A stretch of 64,000 bases of DNA, taken from Geothrix sp. PMB-07 (GTDB lineage: Bacteria > Acidobacteriota > Holophagae > Holophagales > Holophagaceae). Made by a program: the position numbers and the translations under genes. Shown one piece after another: positions 54,615 to 64,000 of this stretch; positions within the stretch are counted from its first letter, which is position 1; each line of letters starts with the position of its first letter. The stretch is taken from the NCBI RefSeq assembly GCF_030758935.1, contig NZ_CP132333.1:2294992-2358991 (forward strand), written 5' to 3'. The notes below the pieces were generated by a model. It did no database searches and was not told the origin of the DNA. It saw nothing but the letters and a program-made list of their open reading frames with translations.

Positions 54615-56806
54615 CGGGGGCGACCCTCCAGGCCAGCGGCGGTCCAATTCCAATCGATCTTCACGGGGCCGAGGGCCTTCACGGCGCCCAGAAAGGGCCC
54701 CAGGCTGAAGGCCAGTTCAGCGGCAGCCTCGTCTTCGGTCGTCGTCTCCCCGATCCACCAGCCGCTGCTGGTGCGGCTACGGAGGAAGGCCAGCAGCAGG
54801 TTCTCCAATTCCTTGGAAGCCCTGGCGCCATCGAGCTCCATGCGACCCCAGGCATTCGACGGGCTGTCGGCCAGGGTGGGCGCCTGGCCCTGAAGGCCCG
54901 CCGACACGGCCTTCACGGCACCTTCGTCGGTGCCCAGCACCAACGTATCGCCCACCAGCGACCAAGCGGGACGGAAGGCCTGGGCTGTGGCCAGGCGATG
55001 GATCTCGGCACTGCCAAAGGCCTGCTTCTGGTTCTGCCCCTTGAAGAGTTTGGGCAGCAGCTTCTTCAGCAGGTTCTCCACCTGGACCCGCTTCGCCCCC
55101 TGCACGGGCAGGGCCAGGGCCAGGCTGGGCGCCATGCCGGGTTCGCCGAAGCCGCCAAACGCCGAGATCTTGCCGTCGCGCTGGGCCTGCATGGCTCGCC
55201 AGGGATCCTCTTTGCGCAGCCTGCCCAACTCGGCCAAGGAGGCCTTTTCGGAGGGGTTCAGCGCAGGGGCGGTCACCCAACCGTTCCAGAACAGCGCCGC
55301 GCCACGGAGATCCAGGCAACCTTGCAGGGCCGTCGCATCCTGCCGGAGTGCCGACCGCTGGCGCTGCCGATCCTGGGCTTTGGCCAGGGCATCCTGGTAG
55401 TTCTTCCGCTGTTCTGGGGTCAGGTTCTGTCCGCCGTTGGCGAAGTCAGGCAACTGCGGCAGGGCGAACTCGCTGTCGTCATCCACGCGAAGGATGCTGT
55501 CCACGAGTTTTTCCGTCGGTCCCGCGCCCAGCGCGAGACTGAGCGCGCCGGTGCGAGGCGCAGCCTTGGCCACGAAGGGATTCGGCCAGGTGCCCTGCTG
55601 GGCGTTGATCCCTCGCCGTCGCAGCGCCTGGATCTCGAAGGAGGCATCGGCACCGATGCGCGGGGCCAGCCAGAAGGAGAGCTCGGTTTCGGGGTTCATG
55701 GCGGATAGCGCCACGCGGGCCCATTCGCGCCGCTCACCCAAGGTGGGGTCGGGCCCAGAGAACAACAGCGCGCGCAAGGGCGCTTCCCGGTCGCTGATCC
55801 ATGTCCCTTCGGCCCGCTGGATCATGTGGAACACGCCGCCGGATCCCCGCAGTTGCTGAACATCCGAGGATGCGCCAGGCCCTGTCCATTTCGCCACCCG
55901 GGATCGCGCGCCCGAACTCAGCGGATTCAGCTTGAGTAGCGACATCATGAGCTGGGTGCGGGTGGGCAGGTCACCGGGGATGAAGACGAGGGTGCCCTGT
56001 AGGTTCCGTCCACCGTCGCGTTCCACCCCGTAGTGCAGCAGCCACGCTTCGCGGTTCGCCAGCGGCTCCAGCGCGGGCGAGGCCTGCTTCAGCCAGGGTT
56101 CCAGGTGACGTGCCGCAAACCCCGCACGGCTGCCCTGGGCCAGGGCGGGCACGATGCCCGCCGCAGGCGCTCCCGTGGTCGGAGCCGCCGTTCCGCCCGC
56201 CAGTGCCACCAGTTTTTCCAGGCCGGGACGGAGCTGCTTCAGGTGGATGAGCACACCAGGCTGGGCCGCGGCCTCCATGCCTTTGGGCAGGGCGGCGCTG
56301 CCCGTTTGCGTGAACAGAGCCGGGCTGGGGATCCACTGGAAGCGCCAGGCCCCACGGTCGAGATGAAGGCCGAGGCCATGGGTCCAGGGCCGCTCCACGC
56401 GGTCTGGCGAGCCCAGATAGGCATAGGCATCCGCCCCGCTCTGGCGGTAGCCGCGCTGGAACAGGAACAGCGCCGCATCGGCCCCGCCGTTCTTCAGGGC
56501 CTCGCCGGCCCAACTGCCCGTGGACCAGGCGGTGAGCGCCCACAGCGCAGCGCGGCGGTCACTGGCGTTGCGCAGCCGCGCCAACGCTTCGGCGCGCTGA
56601 TCATCTGCGGGGGCCTGCTGCCACTTGCGGCTGTTCCATTGCGAATGGCCCTGAGCATCGTAGTGGGACACGTTCCAATCGCGGATGCGCTCGCTGGCCC
56701 AGGCCGGAATCTGGGTTTGCGCCTGAGCAGGCAGCGCCACTCCCATGAACATGAGCGCGCAGAAGCCCTGTGCGAGGTGTCGCCTTCCCAATTCCCTGCC
56801 CTGCAC
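54611..56806 (-). CDS. Large secreted protein of unknown function, first in macroglobulin cluster
   Basis: The 731-residue product has a signal peptide ([20 protein letters not shown]). I do not recognise a family. The mature protein has Trp-rich N-terminal helices ([20 protein letters not shown]), repeated strand-helix blocks with [15 protein letters not shown] and [15 protein letters not shown], and no visible enzyme motif; two recurring FxxxG-type blocks suggest an internal duplication. It heads the overlapping unit with DUF1175 and the macroglobulin, so it is probably a periplasmic partner of the complex (inference from operon structure). Confidence 0.65.
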   Translation of the reverse strand: MQGRELGRRHLAQGFCALMFMGVALPAQAQTQIPAWASERIRDWNVSHYDAQGHSQWNSRKWQQAPADDQRAEALARLRNASDRRAALWALTAWSTGSWAGEALKNGGADAALFLFQRGYRQSGADAYAYLGSPDRVERPWTHGLGLHLDRGAWRFQWIPSPALFTQTGSAALPKGMEAAAQPGVLIHLKQLRPGLEKLVALAGGTAAPTTGAPAAGIVPALAQGSRAGFAARHLEPWLKQASPALEPLANREAWLLHYGVERDGGRNLQGTLVFIPGDLPTRTQLMMSLLKLNPLSSGARSRVAKWTGPGASSDVQQLRGSGGVFHMIQRAEGTWISDREAPLRALLFSGPDPTLGERREWARVALSAMNPETELSFWLAPRIGADASFEIQALRRRGINAQQGTWPNPFVAKAAPRTGALSLALGAGPTEKLVDSILRVDDDSEFALPQLPDFANGGQNLTPEQRKNYQDALAKAQDRQRQRSALRQDATALQGCLDLRGAALFWNGWVTAPALNPSEKASLAELGRLRKEDPWRAMQAQRDGKISAFGGFGEPGMAPSLALALPVQGAKRVQVENLLKKLLPKLFKGQNQKQAFGSAEIHRLATAQAFRPAWSLVGDTLVLGTDEGAVKAVSAGLQGQAPTLADSPSNAWGRMELDGARASKELENLLLAFLRSRTSSGWWIGETTTEDEAAAELAFSLGPFLGAVKALGPVKIDWNWTAAGLEGRPR

Positions 56807-56907
56807 TGGAACCTCCCGGTGTCGAGCGATCCTAACAAGGGATCCCCCCAGCGCCCAGACCGGGAGGCGTGATTTTTTACATCCACCATCCCTGGCAGAC
56901 TGGTGCC

Positions 56908-58116
56908 ATGGCAGACCGTCGCGTCCTCACCAACCTCCGGGGCCTGTGCACCCCCGATCCCGCCCGTGCCTGGGCTGTGGACCGCATTCCCGATGCCGCC
57001 CTGGCCCTCGAAGGTGGCCGGGTGGCTTGGATGGGCCGCGCCGCAGATCTGCCCGCGCACTGGAACGACGCCCCCAAAGTGGACGGCGGCGGCGCCTGGG
57101 CCACGCCGGGCTTCGTGGATCCCCACACCCACCTGCTCTTCGGCGGCAACCGCTCCGGAGAATTCAACCGGCGCCTGGCCGGCGTCAGCTACCAGCAGAT
57201 CGCCGCAGAAGGCGGTGGCATCCGCGAGACCGTGCGGGCCACCCGGGCCGCCACAGTGGAGGAACTGGTCACCACGGGTGAAGCGCGCCTGCAGGCCTTC
57301 CGGCAGCGGGGCGTGGTGCACCTGGAATGCAAGACGGGCTACGGCCTGGAACTGGAGGCGGAATCCCGCATGACAGCCGCCTATGCGGAGTTGAAGCGCC
57401 GGGGCTGGAGCCTGGACGTGACGCTGCTGCCCGCCCACGACATCGCCCCGGAATTCCATGGCGATGCCGAGGCCAACCTCCGTGCGGTTTCCGAAGACTG
57501 GCTGCCGGAACTGGTGCGTCGCCATCCAGGTGTGGCCCGTTTCTGCGACATCTTCGTGGAGACTGGCGTCTACACCCAGGAACAGGGACGCCGCATGTTC
57601 GCCGCGGGCAAGGCCCTGGGCCTCATCCCCCGCGTGCATGCGGACGAGCTCACCTGGACCGGCGGCGCCGAGCTGGCCGCCGAAGTGGGCGCCGCCAGCG
57701 CGGACCACCTGATGTTCTGCAGCGAGGCGGGCATGAAGGCCATGGCAGCCGCCGACGTCACCCCGGTACTGCTGCCCGCCACTACGCTGTTCCTGGGCAT
57801 GCGCGACTGGGCTCCGGCCCGCAAGATGATCGAGGCGGGCTGCCGCGTGGCCCTGGCCACGGACTTCAACCCTGGCTCCTGCCCTTGTGTGGATCCGCTT
57901 ACCGTGCTGCGCCTGGGCTGCCTGCAGCTGCGCATGACCTTCGAGGAGGCCTTTACGGCCATGACGCTCCACGCCGCCCGCAGCCTGCGCCGCGACGACC
58001 TGGGGCACCTGCACCCCGGCGCCAAGGCAGAGGTGCTGCTCTGGGATGTGGAAGAACTGCTCGAGCTGGTCTACTGGGTGGGCGAACCCTACCGCCCGCG
58101 CTTCCTCAACGCCTGA
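56908..58116 (+). CDS. hutI: Imidazolonepropionase
   Basis: HutI hydrolyses imidazolone propionate to formiminoglutamate in histidine degradation. Motifs: GFVDPHTHLLFGGNR (HxH), GGGIRETVRATR, CKTGYGL, PAHDIAPEF, PRVHADELT (metal His and Glu) and LATDFNPGSCPC (catalytic Asp). ATG 56908 gives 402 residues; an in-frame upstream ATG at 56869 adds 13 residues of no family similarity. No hutU/hutH/hutG lies nearby, so the rest of the pathway must be elsewhere or absent. It is divergent from the macroglobulin cluster. Confidence 0.94.
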   Translation: MADRRVLTNLRGLCTPDPARAWAVDRIPDAALALEGGRVAWMGRAADLPAHWNDAPKVDGGGAWATPGFVDPHTHLLFGGNRSGEFNRRLAGVSYQQIAAEGGGIRETVRATRAATVEELVTTGEARLQAFRQRGVVHLECKTGYGLELEAESRMTAAYAELKRRGWSLDVTLLPAHDIAPEFHGDAEANLRAVSEDWLPELVRRHPGVARFCDIFVETGVYTQEQGRRMFAAGKALGLIPRVHADELTWTGGAELAAEVGAASADHLMFCSEAGMKAMAAADVTPVLLPATTLFLGMRDWAPARKMIEAGCRVALATDFNPGSCPCVDPLTVLRLGCLQLRMTFEEAFTAMTLHAARSLRRDDLGHLHPGAKAEVLLWDVEELLELVYWVGEPYRPRFLNA

Positions 58117-58117
58117 T

Positions 58118-58639
58118 TCAGGAAATATCCGCCAGGGCTTTGCGGCGCCGCCGCGCCTTGGCGTGCTCGCCCCAGAGCGGGTCCTCCTTCAGCACGTGCA
58201 CCTTGATCCAGGCGTAAAGCACCTGTGAGAGCTCCAGACCGGCGCTGCGATCGCCACTGGCAATGCGTTGTTGGAAGAGCTGCAGCTGGTGACGGAAGGT
58301 TTGATGCAGGTTCCGGTGATTGGCCAGTCCCGGGAACTCGATGTGCTCCAGATAGGCTTCCTCCAGGGCCAGATGGCCCTCCAGGTGGACTTCCAGGGTT
58401 TTGAGGGCCGCGTCCATCCCCACGGTGTCCGCCCCGGCCTTGATCAGAGCCTGGAATTGCTTGACAAGGCGGAAGAGGATTTCGTACTGCTCATCCAGCC
58501 GGGTGACCCCGCACCGCCACGGTGTCGATCGCTCCCCGGAAGGCGAATGGATCTTGCTTGAGTTCAGGCCAGCAGGCCGAGCGGCGGCATCCTGCGGTTC
58601 CTTCAGGAAAAAGCGTTGGATAAAAGCCTGCAGGCCCAT
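58118..58639 (-). CDS. Bacteriohemerythrin-like protein with substituted iron ligand
   Basis: The 173-residue product is a four-helix hemerythrin domain: TRLDEQYEILFRLV, then HLEGHLALEEAYLEHI, NHRNLHQTFRHQL and AWIKVHVLKEDPLW. Of the seven di-iron ligands, H89, E93, H108, H112, H148 and D153 are present, but the first His, expected in D-x-Q-H, is Tyr52. Bacterial hemerythrins bind O2 or NO. About 45 extra residues precede the domain. ATG 58639 is chosen; the frame is open further upstream. Two direct repeats 32 bp apart lie upstream and probably control it. Confidence 0.8.
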   Translation of the reverse strand: MGLQAFIQRFFLKEPQDAAARPAGLNSSKIHSPSGERSTPWRCGVTRLDEQYEILFRLVKQFQALIKAGADTVGMDAALKTLEVHLEGHLALEEAYLEHIEFPGLANHRNLHQTFRHQLQLFQQRIASGDRSAGLELSQVLYAWIKVHVLKEDPLWGEHAKARRRRKALADIS

Positions 58640-58763
58640 GTACAGGATCCGAAATCGCCTTGGCTGTCTCCGCTCGACAAACGCTGCTGGCACGATGACT
58701 CCTGTGGTGGAAATAACGGATTCCGGATGGGAATCTCCATTCCTACCACACAAAGTCGCTCGT

Positions 58764-58815
58764 AAATCATTAGCAAACGTTAATCAAACCCTTTTAAATC
58801 ATTAGCAAGCGTTAA
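58764..58815 (-). promoter_or_regulatory. Tandem operator upstream of hemerythrin gene
   Basis: A 20-base sequence beginning AAATCATTAGCAA occurs twice (58764-58783 and 58796-58815) with one mismatch, exactly 32 bp apart, about three DNA turns. Each copy contains an imperfect dyad TTAGC-N4-GTTAA, the 5-4-5 geometry used by CRP/FNR-family proteins. It lies 125-176 bases upstream of the hemerythrin ATG. Confidence 0.6.
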
Positions 58816-58823
58816 CAAAAACA

Positions 58824-58851
58824 AAGCCCTGGGACTTCATTCCCAGGGCTT
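58824..58851 (-). terminator. Terminator of the DUF465 gene
   Basis: AAGCCCTGGGA pairs perfectly with TCCCAGGGCTT around a 6-base loop. On the minus strand the stem is followed by TGTTTTTGTT, giving a strong rho-independent terminator 28 bases beyond the DUF465 stop and just before the tandem operator. Confidence 0.9.
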
Positions 58852-58878
58852 CCCCCGCATGGGGTTGATCGGTAACGC

Positions 58879-59112
58879 CTACTGATCAGCGTGTTTGGAG
58901 ACCTCCTGCACGATGTGGTAGATGCGTTCTTTGGCGCGCAGCTTGATCTTCTTCAGCTCCACCTCTTCCAAGGATTCCTTGGCGGAAAGGCTGGGCTTTT
59001 TCTGGAGATCACCCAGCCGCGAGTCGGCGGACTTGTGTTCCTCCATGAGCTTGCGAAATTCGAAATGCTCCTTCATCAGGCGCTCTTGAACATCTGGGCG
59101 CAGGAAATCCAT
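58879..59112 (-). CDS. DUF465 (YdcH-like) small coiled-coil protein
   Basis: The 77-residue product is helical and highly charged: MKEHFEFRKLMEEHKSADSRLGDL, then SLEEVELKKIKLRAKERIYHIV. The HxxFxxLxxxHxxxDxxI-type spacing and the ELKKxKLxxKxxI end are the DUF465 signature. The strong Shine-Dalgarno GGAGGAAGC before ATG 59112 fixes the start. Function of the family is not established. It is transcribed alone, ending in a strong terminator, and is divergent from the OppD-like gene. Confidence 0.87.
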   Translation of the reverse strand: MDFLRPDVQERLMKEHFEFRKLMEEHKSADSRLGDLQKKPSLSAKESLEEVELKKIKLRAKERIYHIVQEVSKHADQ

Positions 59113-59262
59113 GCTTCCTCCATGCCATGGCGGGACCGTTGCGAGTTCCGCAGGGTGATTGGGTGGACCAAGGGTAGGACCGCCATCGGGAACGTCAAGC
59201 CCTATTCCGGGGGGCTTTGGATTTCCTATGACAGCCGTCACTTCCATGCGAACCTTTCGCCC

Positions 59263-60207
59263 ATGTCCCTCACCATCAATGGCTTGGTCCTGCACCGGAC
59301 GGACGGGGTGCGCCTGCTGGGCCCGCTCAGTCTGTGCCTGCATCCGGGCGACCGGGTGGGGCTGGTGGGGGAAAGCGGATCGGGCAAGAGCCTTCTGGTC
59401 CATGCACTCTTCAGGGCCCTGCCTCGTGGCGTGGTGCAAACCGCTGGAGAGAGCCAGGTTTTCGGCACCTTAGTGAGCCAGATCCAGGGTGAGGACCCCA
59501 CCCTGGGTGGGCGCATGACCTGGGTGCCGCAGGACCCGCGGGCAGCACTCAATCCCATGCTGACCCTCGGCGAGCACCTGGCCCTGTTGCCCGGTTTCCA
59601 CAGGAGGGAAAGGCCAGGCGCCGCCTTGGCTCGCTTGAAGCCTTTGCTCGAGCAACTTGGCCTGCCCACGGACCAGGGCTTGCTCGGCCGGTTTCCCCAC
59701 CAAGCCAGCGGCGGCCAGCGCCAGCGGATCTGCCTGGCCATGGCTCTGTCCTGCGACCCCGAACTGCTGGTGCTGGACGAACCCACCACCGCCCTCGATC
59801 CCCTGGCCCAGCGGGAGTTCCTGAACCTGGCCCTGAGCCTGCAGCGGGAGCGCGGCCTTGGTTTCCTCTGGATCACTCACGATCTCGCTCTGGCAGCCGA
59901 GGCCTGTGATCGCCTGCTGGTGATGTACGGCGGGGAAGCCATGGAGGCGGGGCCAACCCGAGTTGTGCTTGCCAGGCCGCGCCATCCCTACACCGCCCGG
60001 TTGTTGTCAGCAGCCCGGCAGGAGCCATCCACGGACGCCGGCTACCTCCCCGCCCCTCAACATCGACTGACCGGCTGTCCATTCCAGCCACGTTGCCTCC
60101 AAAGGGAGGACTCCTGCGCCACCTGGGGGGCCTGGAGCGCTGATGGGGACGTCGATCAATATGGCGTCAAAAAAGGCTTTGGCCTGCGTTGCGAACACCC
60201 CCTCTGA
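59263..60207 (+). CDS. Oligopeptide-type ABC transporter ATPase (OppD/DppD-like)
   Basis: Walker A GESGSGKSLL, Q-loop TWVPQDPRAALNPM, signature ASGGQRQRICLAMAL, Walker B LLVLDEPTTALDP and H-loop ITHDLALAAEA are present. The C-terminal CPFQPRC with a later C is the OppD/DppD extension (oligopeptide/dipeptide transporter C-terminal region). The product has 314 residues from ATG 59263; there is no strong Shine-Dalgarno. Unusually, no permease, binding protein or OppF partner is adjacent, so its transport partner is unknown. A TonB-like gene follows after 19 bases. Confidence 0.87.
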   Translation: MSLTINGLVLHRTDGVRLLGPLSLCLHPGDRVGLVGESGSGKSLLVHALFRALPRGVVQTAGESQVFGTLVSQIQGEDPTLGGRMTWVPQDPRAALNPMLTLGEHLALLPGFHRRERPGAALARLKPLLEQLGLPTDQGLLGRFPHQASGGQRQRICLAMALSCDPELLVLDEPTTALDPLAQREFLNLALSLQRERGLGFLWITHDLALAAEACDRLLVMYGGEAMEAGPTRVVLARPRHPYTARLLSAARQEPSTDAGYLPAPQHRLTGCPFQPRCLQREDSCATWGAWSADGDVDQYGVKKGFGLRCEHPL

Positions 60208-60226
60208 CCCCTATCGTGTGGTCACC

Positions 60227-61057
60227 ATGCACCCGCTGCTCCGATCGCTCGACTTAAACCCAATCGCTGGGAATGAGACCACTGTGTACGGTGTGCATCC
60301 CATTCGAGAAGCTGCTCCAGCTCGATCCAGGGGCATTCCCATCCTCTTCAGTTTGGGAATGACGCCACTGATCCTCTATGGACTTTCCATCAGTCTGACC
60401 CATGGCCATTTGGATTCGTTGATCCGAAGAGAACCAAGCCAGCACCGCGAATCCGTCTCCCTTACGGTTCAGGAAGCAGAAGTAGCCTTTATCAGGCCTC
60501 CGACCAAGTACCTCATGGGATCAGAGTCCCCTGGAGGTGAGGGCCATCGAGAGGGGACCGATGGTCTTGATCCCCGTTTGGTGGCCCATACATCCATCTT
60601 CTCCCAGCCCAGCGACGCCATCGATCCCGATGAACTGACCCTGTCTCCCAGGGCAACACCAGTTTTTTTGTCTCTAAATCCAACCCTTCCGCTTCGAAGC
60701 GGTGGCAATGGTTTGGCAAGCGGAACCGGACGAGATTCAGCCAGGGGTTCTGGCGGGCATATTCGAGAGCAAAAAACCTATGACTTCAAACTCATTCCGA
60801 CTCGACAGGTCAGCGTAAGGCATCAACTGAAGCCGGGCGAACCAACCAAGGTCGCCGCAGATGTCTTGGTGCGGTTGCAGATTGGAGAGGATGGTGTGCC
60901 CATGGATGCAAGTGTCCTCTCCGGCCCGGCCTTCCTTCATGCGGAATCCATCCAGGCAGCCTTGCAGTGGCGGTTTGAGCCCTTGGCCCCCCACGGACTC
61001 AAGGCTCCCTTGTCACTAACCTTGGTGTTCCAGCCTTTCCTGCTGCCGGCGCTATAG
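60227..61057 (+). CDS. TonB-like energy transducer
   Basis: The 276-residue product has one N-terminal membrane helix (IPILFSLGMTPLILYGLSI, about residues 40-60), a variable linker, and a C-terminal TonB domain of about 80 residues: VAADVLVRLQIGEDGVPMDASVLSGP and ESIQAALQWRFEPL. It would transmit proton-motive force to outer-membrane receptors, but no ExbB/ExbD is adjacent. GC content and codon use are visibly lower than in neighbouring genes (for example runs such as TTTTTTTG near 60662), hinting at different ancestry. The start is weakly supported. Confidence 0.72.
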   Translation: MHPLLRSLDLNPIAGNETTVYGVHPIREAAPARSRGIPILFSLGMTPLILYGLSISLTHGHLDSLIRREPSQHRESVSLTVQEAEVAFIRPPTKYLMGSESPGGEGHREGTDGLDPRLVAHTSIFSQPSDAIDPDELTLSPRATPVFLSLNPTLPLRSGGNGLASGTGRDSARGSGGHIREQKTYDFKLIPTRQVSVRHQLKPGEPTKVAADVLVRLQIGEDGVPMDASVLSGPAFLHAESIQAALQWRFEPLAPHGLKAPLSLTLVFQPFLLPAL

Positions 61058-61138
61058 CCCGCCCTGGAACCCGCGCCCCGCCCGTGAGACCATGGGTTGC
61101 AAGGTCCCGCAGGTCGCGGGCCCGGACAAAGGCTTCCC

Positions 61139-62599
<1,461 letters not shown>

Positions 62600-62604
62600 C
62601 CTCC

Positions 62605-62712
62605 ATCAATCCACCACCAAGACGCGAAGCCACCAAGAAAAGCATGACGGACTTGGCAGCCACAGGCCTTGGTGTCTTGGTGTCTTGGTGGTTAGCTTTT
62701 TCTTGGATTGAT
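62605..62712. repeat. Intergenic long hairpin with short direct-repeat arms (copy C)
   Basis: The ends ATCAATCCA (62605-62613) and TGGATTGAT (62704-62712) are perfect inverted repeats. Both arms are built from CACCAAGA-type units of about 8 bases: the left arm has CCACCAAGA and CCACCAAGAAA, the right arm, read on the other strand, has three tandem CACCAAGA/G units. The element occupies nearly all of the gap between guaB and pyrC. Architecture matches copies at 35985 and 47044, with a different unit sequence. Confidence 0.8.
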
Positions 62713-62730
62713 CCCTCCTCGGAGCCTCCT

Positions 62731-64000
62731 ATGTCCTTCCTTGTGAAAAACGTCCGCCTGATCGATCCTGCCCAGGGCTTCGACGGACCAGGAGCCCTGC
62801 TGGTGTCTGAAGGCCAAGTCGTGGCCGCCGGGGTCGAGGCAACAAACCACCCCCAGGCGGCGGGAGCCGAAGTGGTGGATGGCGGCGGCGCGGTACTGGC
62901 GCCCGGCTTCGTCGATCTGCATGTGCACTTCCGCGAGCCCGGCCAGACCCGCAAGGAGAGCATCGAAAGCGGCAGCCGCGCCGCCATCGCCGGCGGCTTC
63001 ACTGCCGTGTGTGCCATGGCCAACACCAAGCCCGTGAACGACTCAGTGGCCATCACCGAGATGATGCTCACCCGCGCCGCCAAGGCCGAGCTCTGCCGCT
63101 ACTTCCCCATTGGCACCGTGAGCCGCGAGATGAAGGGCGAGGAACTGGCCGATATGGGCACGCTGAAGGCCGCGGGCTGCGTGGCCTTCTCCGACGACGG
63201 CCTGCCCATCTCCAACGCCTCGCTCATGCGCCGCGCCCTGGAATACACGCGCTGGCTGGACGTGCCCGTGGTGGCCCATGAGGAGGACAAGGATCTCGCC
63301 GGCAAGGGCTACATGCATGAAGGCGCTGTGAGCGCGTCGCTCGGTTGCCTGGGCATTCCCGCCGCCGCCGAAGAGGCCATGGTGGCGCGCGACATCATCC
63401 TGGCCGAGCACACCGGTGGTCACTTGCACCTGGCCCACCTCAGCACCAAGGGCTCCATGCGCATGGTGCGCGAAGCCAAGGCCCGCGGCCTGAATGTCAC
63501 CTGCGAAGTGACGCCGCACCACTTCGCCCTGTCGGACAAGGAGCTCATGAAGTTCGACAGCGACTACAAGATGAACCCGCCCCTGCGCACCGAGGCCGAC
63601 ATCCAGGCGGTGCTCGAAGCCATTGCCGACGGCACGGTGGATGCCATCGCCACGGACCACGCGCCCCACGGCTGGGATGACAAGGAAGTGGAGCTGCCCA
63701 TCGCCGCCTTCGGCGTCATCGGCCTGGAGACCGCCCTGCCCCTCACCCTGGAGCTGCTGGTGAACCGCGGCGTCATCAGCCTCTCGAAGGCCATCAGCCT
63801 GCTGGCCTGGGAGCCCGCCAAGGTCTTCCACCTCGATCGCCAAGGCCTCGGCAGCCTGAAGCCCGGCGCCCCCGCCGACTTCGTGCTCTTTGATCCCACG
63901 GCCAAGGTGCAGGTGGACCGCGCCTTCATCCAGTCCAAGTCCTACAACACCCCCTTCAAGGGCTGGAGTCTGCCCGGCAAAGTGCTGAGCACCTGGGTGG
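62731..64000 (+). CDS. pyrC: Dihydroorotase, class I (3' end beyond window)
   Basis: Dihydroorotase closes the ring in pyrimidine synthesis. The frame begins at ATG 62731 behind GGAG and stays open to the window edge (423 codons seen). The amidohydrolase motifs are GFVDLHVHFREPGQTRKESIESG (zinc His pair), the metal His in EVTPHHFAL, KMNPPLRTEAD and AIATDHAPHG (catalytic Asp). This class I form (about 430 residues) normally ends soon after the LPGKVL segment at the edge, so only a few residues are missing. Allantoinase-like relatives are less likely given the MNPPLR motif. Confidence 0.94.
   Translation, partial: MSFLVKNVRLIDPAQGFDGPGALLVSEGQVVAAGVEATNHPQAAGAEVVDGGGAVLAPGFVDLHVHFREPGQTRKESIESGSRAAIAGGFTAVCAMANTKPVNDSVAITEMMLTRAAKAELCRYFPIGTVSREMKGEELADMGTLKAAGCVAFSDDGLPISNASLMRRALEYTRWLDVPVVAHEEDKDLAGKGYMHEGAVSASLGCLGIPAAAEEAMVARDIILAEHTGGHLHLAHLSTKGSMRMVREAKARGLNVTCEVTPHHFALSDKELMKFDSDYKMNPPLRTEADIQAVLEAIADGTVDAIATDHAPHGWDDKEVELPIAAFGVIGLETALPLTLELLVNRGVISLSKAISLLAWEPAKVFHLDRQGLGSLKPGAPADFVLFDPTAKVQVDRAFIQSKSYNTPFKGWSLPGKVLSTWV

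Overview
The window is a gene-dense, GC-rich stretch of a diderm bacterial chromosome. Lipid A synthesis (lpxC), LPS export (lptB and an LptC/LptA-like protein), futalosine-type menaquinone synthesis (mqnC), a split methylmalonyl-CoA mutase and an 11-heme c-type cytochrome fused to a b-type membrane domain occur together. The best guess is an Acidobacteriota member of the Holophagae (Geothrix-like, metal-reducing); this is inferred from gene content, not from a marker gene. No rRNA, tRNA, CRISPR array or complete insertion sequence was seen. The longest gene-free gaps are about 200 bases.

Layout. 1-7.6 kb: PhoH/PIN ATPase, a small membrane protein, tyrS, a PATAN-SPOR protein, rlpA, ispD and lpxC. 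7.7-15.8 kb: a compact histidine operon hisD-hisC-hisB-hisH-hisA-hisF-hisIE-hisZ-hisG; hisC is fused to a HAD phosphatase domain that could supply the otherwise missing histidinol-phosphate phosphatase. 15.9-19.5 kb: an accessory patch with a broken alpha/beta-hydrolase gene, an NmrA-like oxidoreductase divergent from a TetR regulator, and an HxlR regulator divergent from a cupin. 19.6-25.5 kb, minus strand: an LTA-synthase-like membrane sulfatase, a metallophosphoesterase and a membrane protein in one overlapping unit; mqnC with a tiny zinc-ribbon gene; hpf. 25.6-32.3 kb, minus strand: accA-recJ-lptCA-lptB-rpoN. 32.5-37.8 kb: a CoaE-TldD fusion frame, TldE/PmbA and a phosphohexomutase. 37.9-40.5 kb: three c-type cytochromes. 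40.7-45.5 kb: methylmalonyl-CoA mutase, amidohydrolase, rpe, a YiiX-like lipoprotein and a GIY-YIG protein. 45.5-56.8 kb, minus strand: a large secreted-protein cluster resembling E. coli yfaPQST and the Pseudomonas mag operon (alpha-2-macroglobulin, DUF1175, DUF2135, a penicillin-binding-like protein and a SpoIID-like metalloprotease). 56.9-64 kb: hutI, hemerythrin, a DUF465 protein, an OppD-like ATPase, a TonB-like protein, guaB and a 3'-truncated dihydroorotase.

Many adjacent genes share ATGA or TGATG overlaps, so several operons can be read directly. Three gaps (35985-36090, 47044-47203, 62605-62712) carry a related kind of long imperfect hairpin whose arms are built from short direct repeats. 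The observations most worth following are the HisC-HAD fusion, the CoaE-TldD fusion, the thioester-bearing macroglobulin in a yfa/mag-type cluster, the intergenic hairpin family, and a 32-bp-spaced tandem operator in front of the hemerythrin gene.
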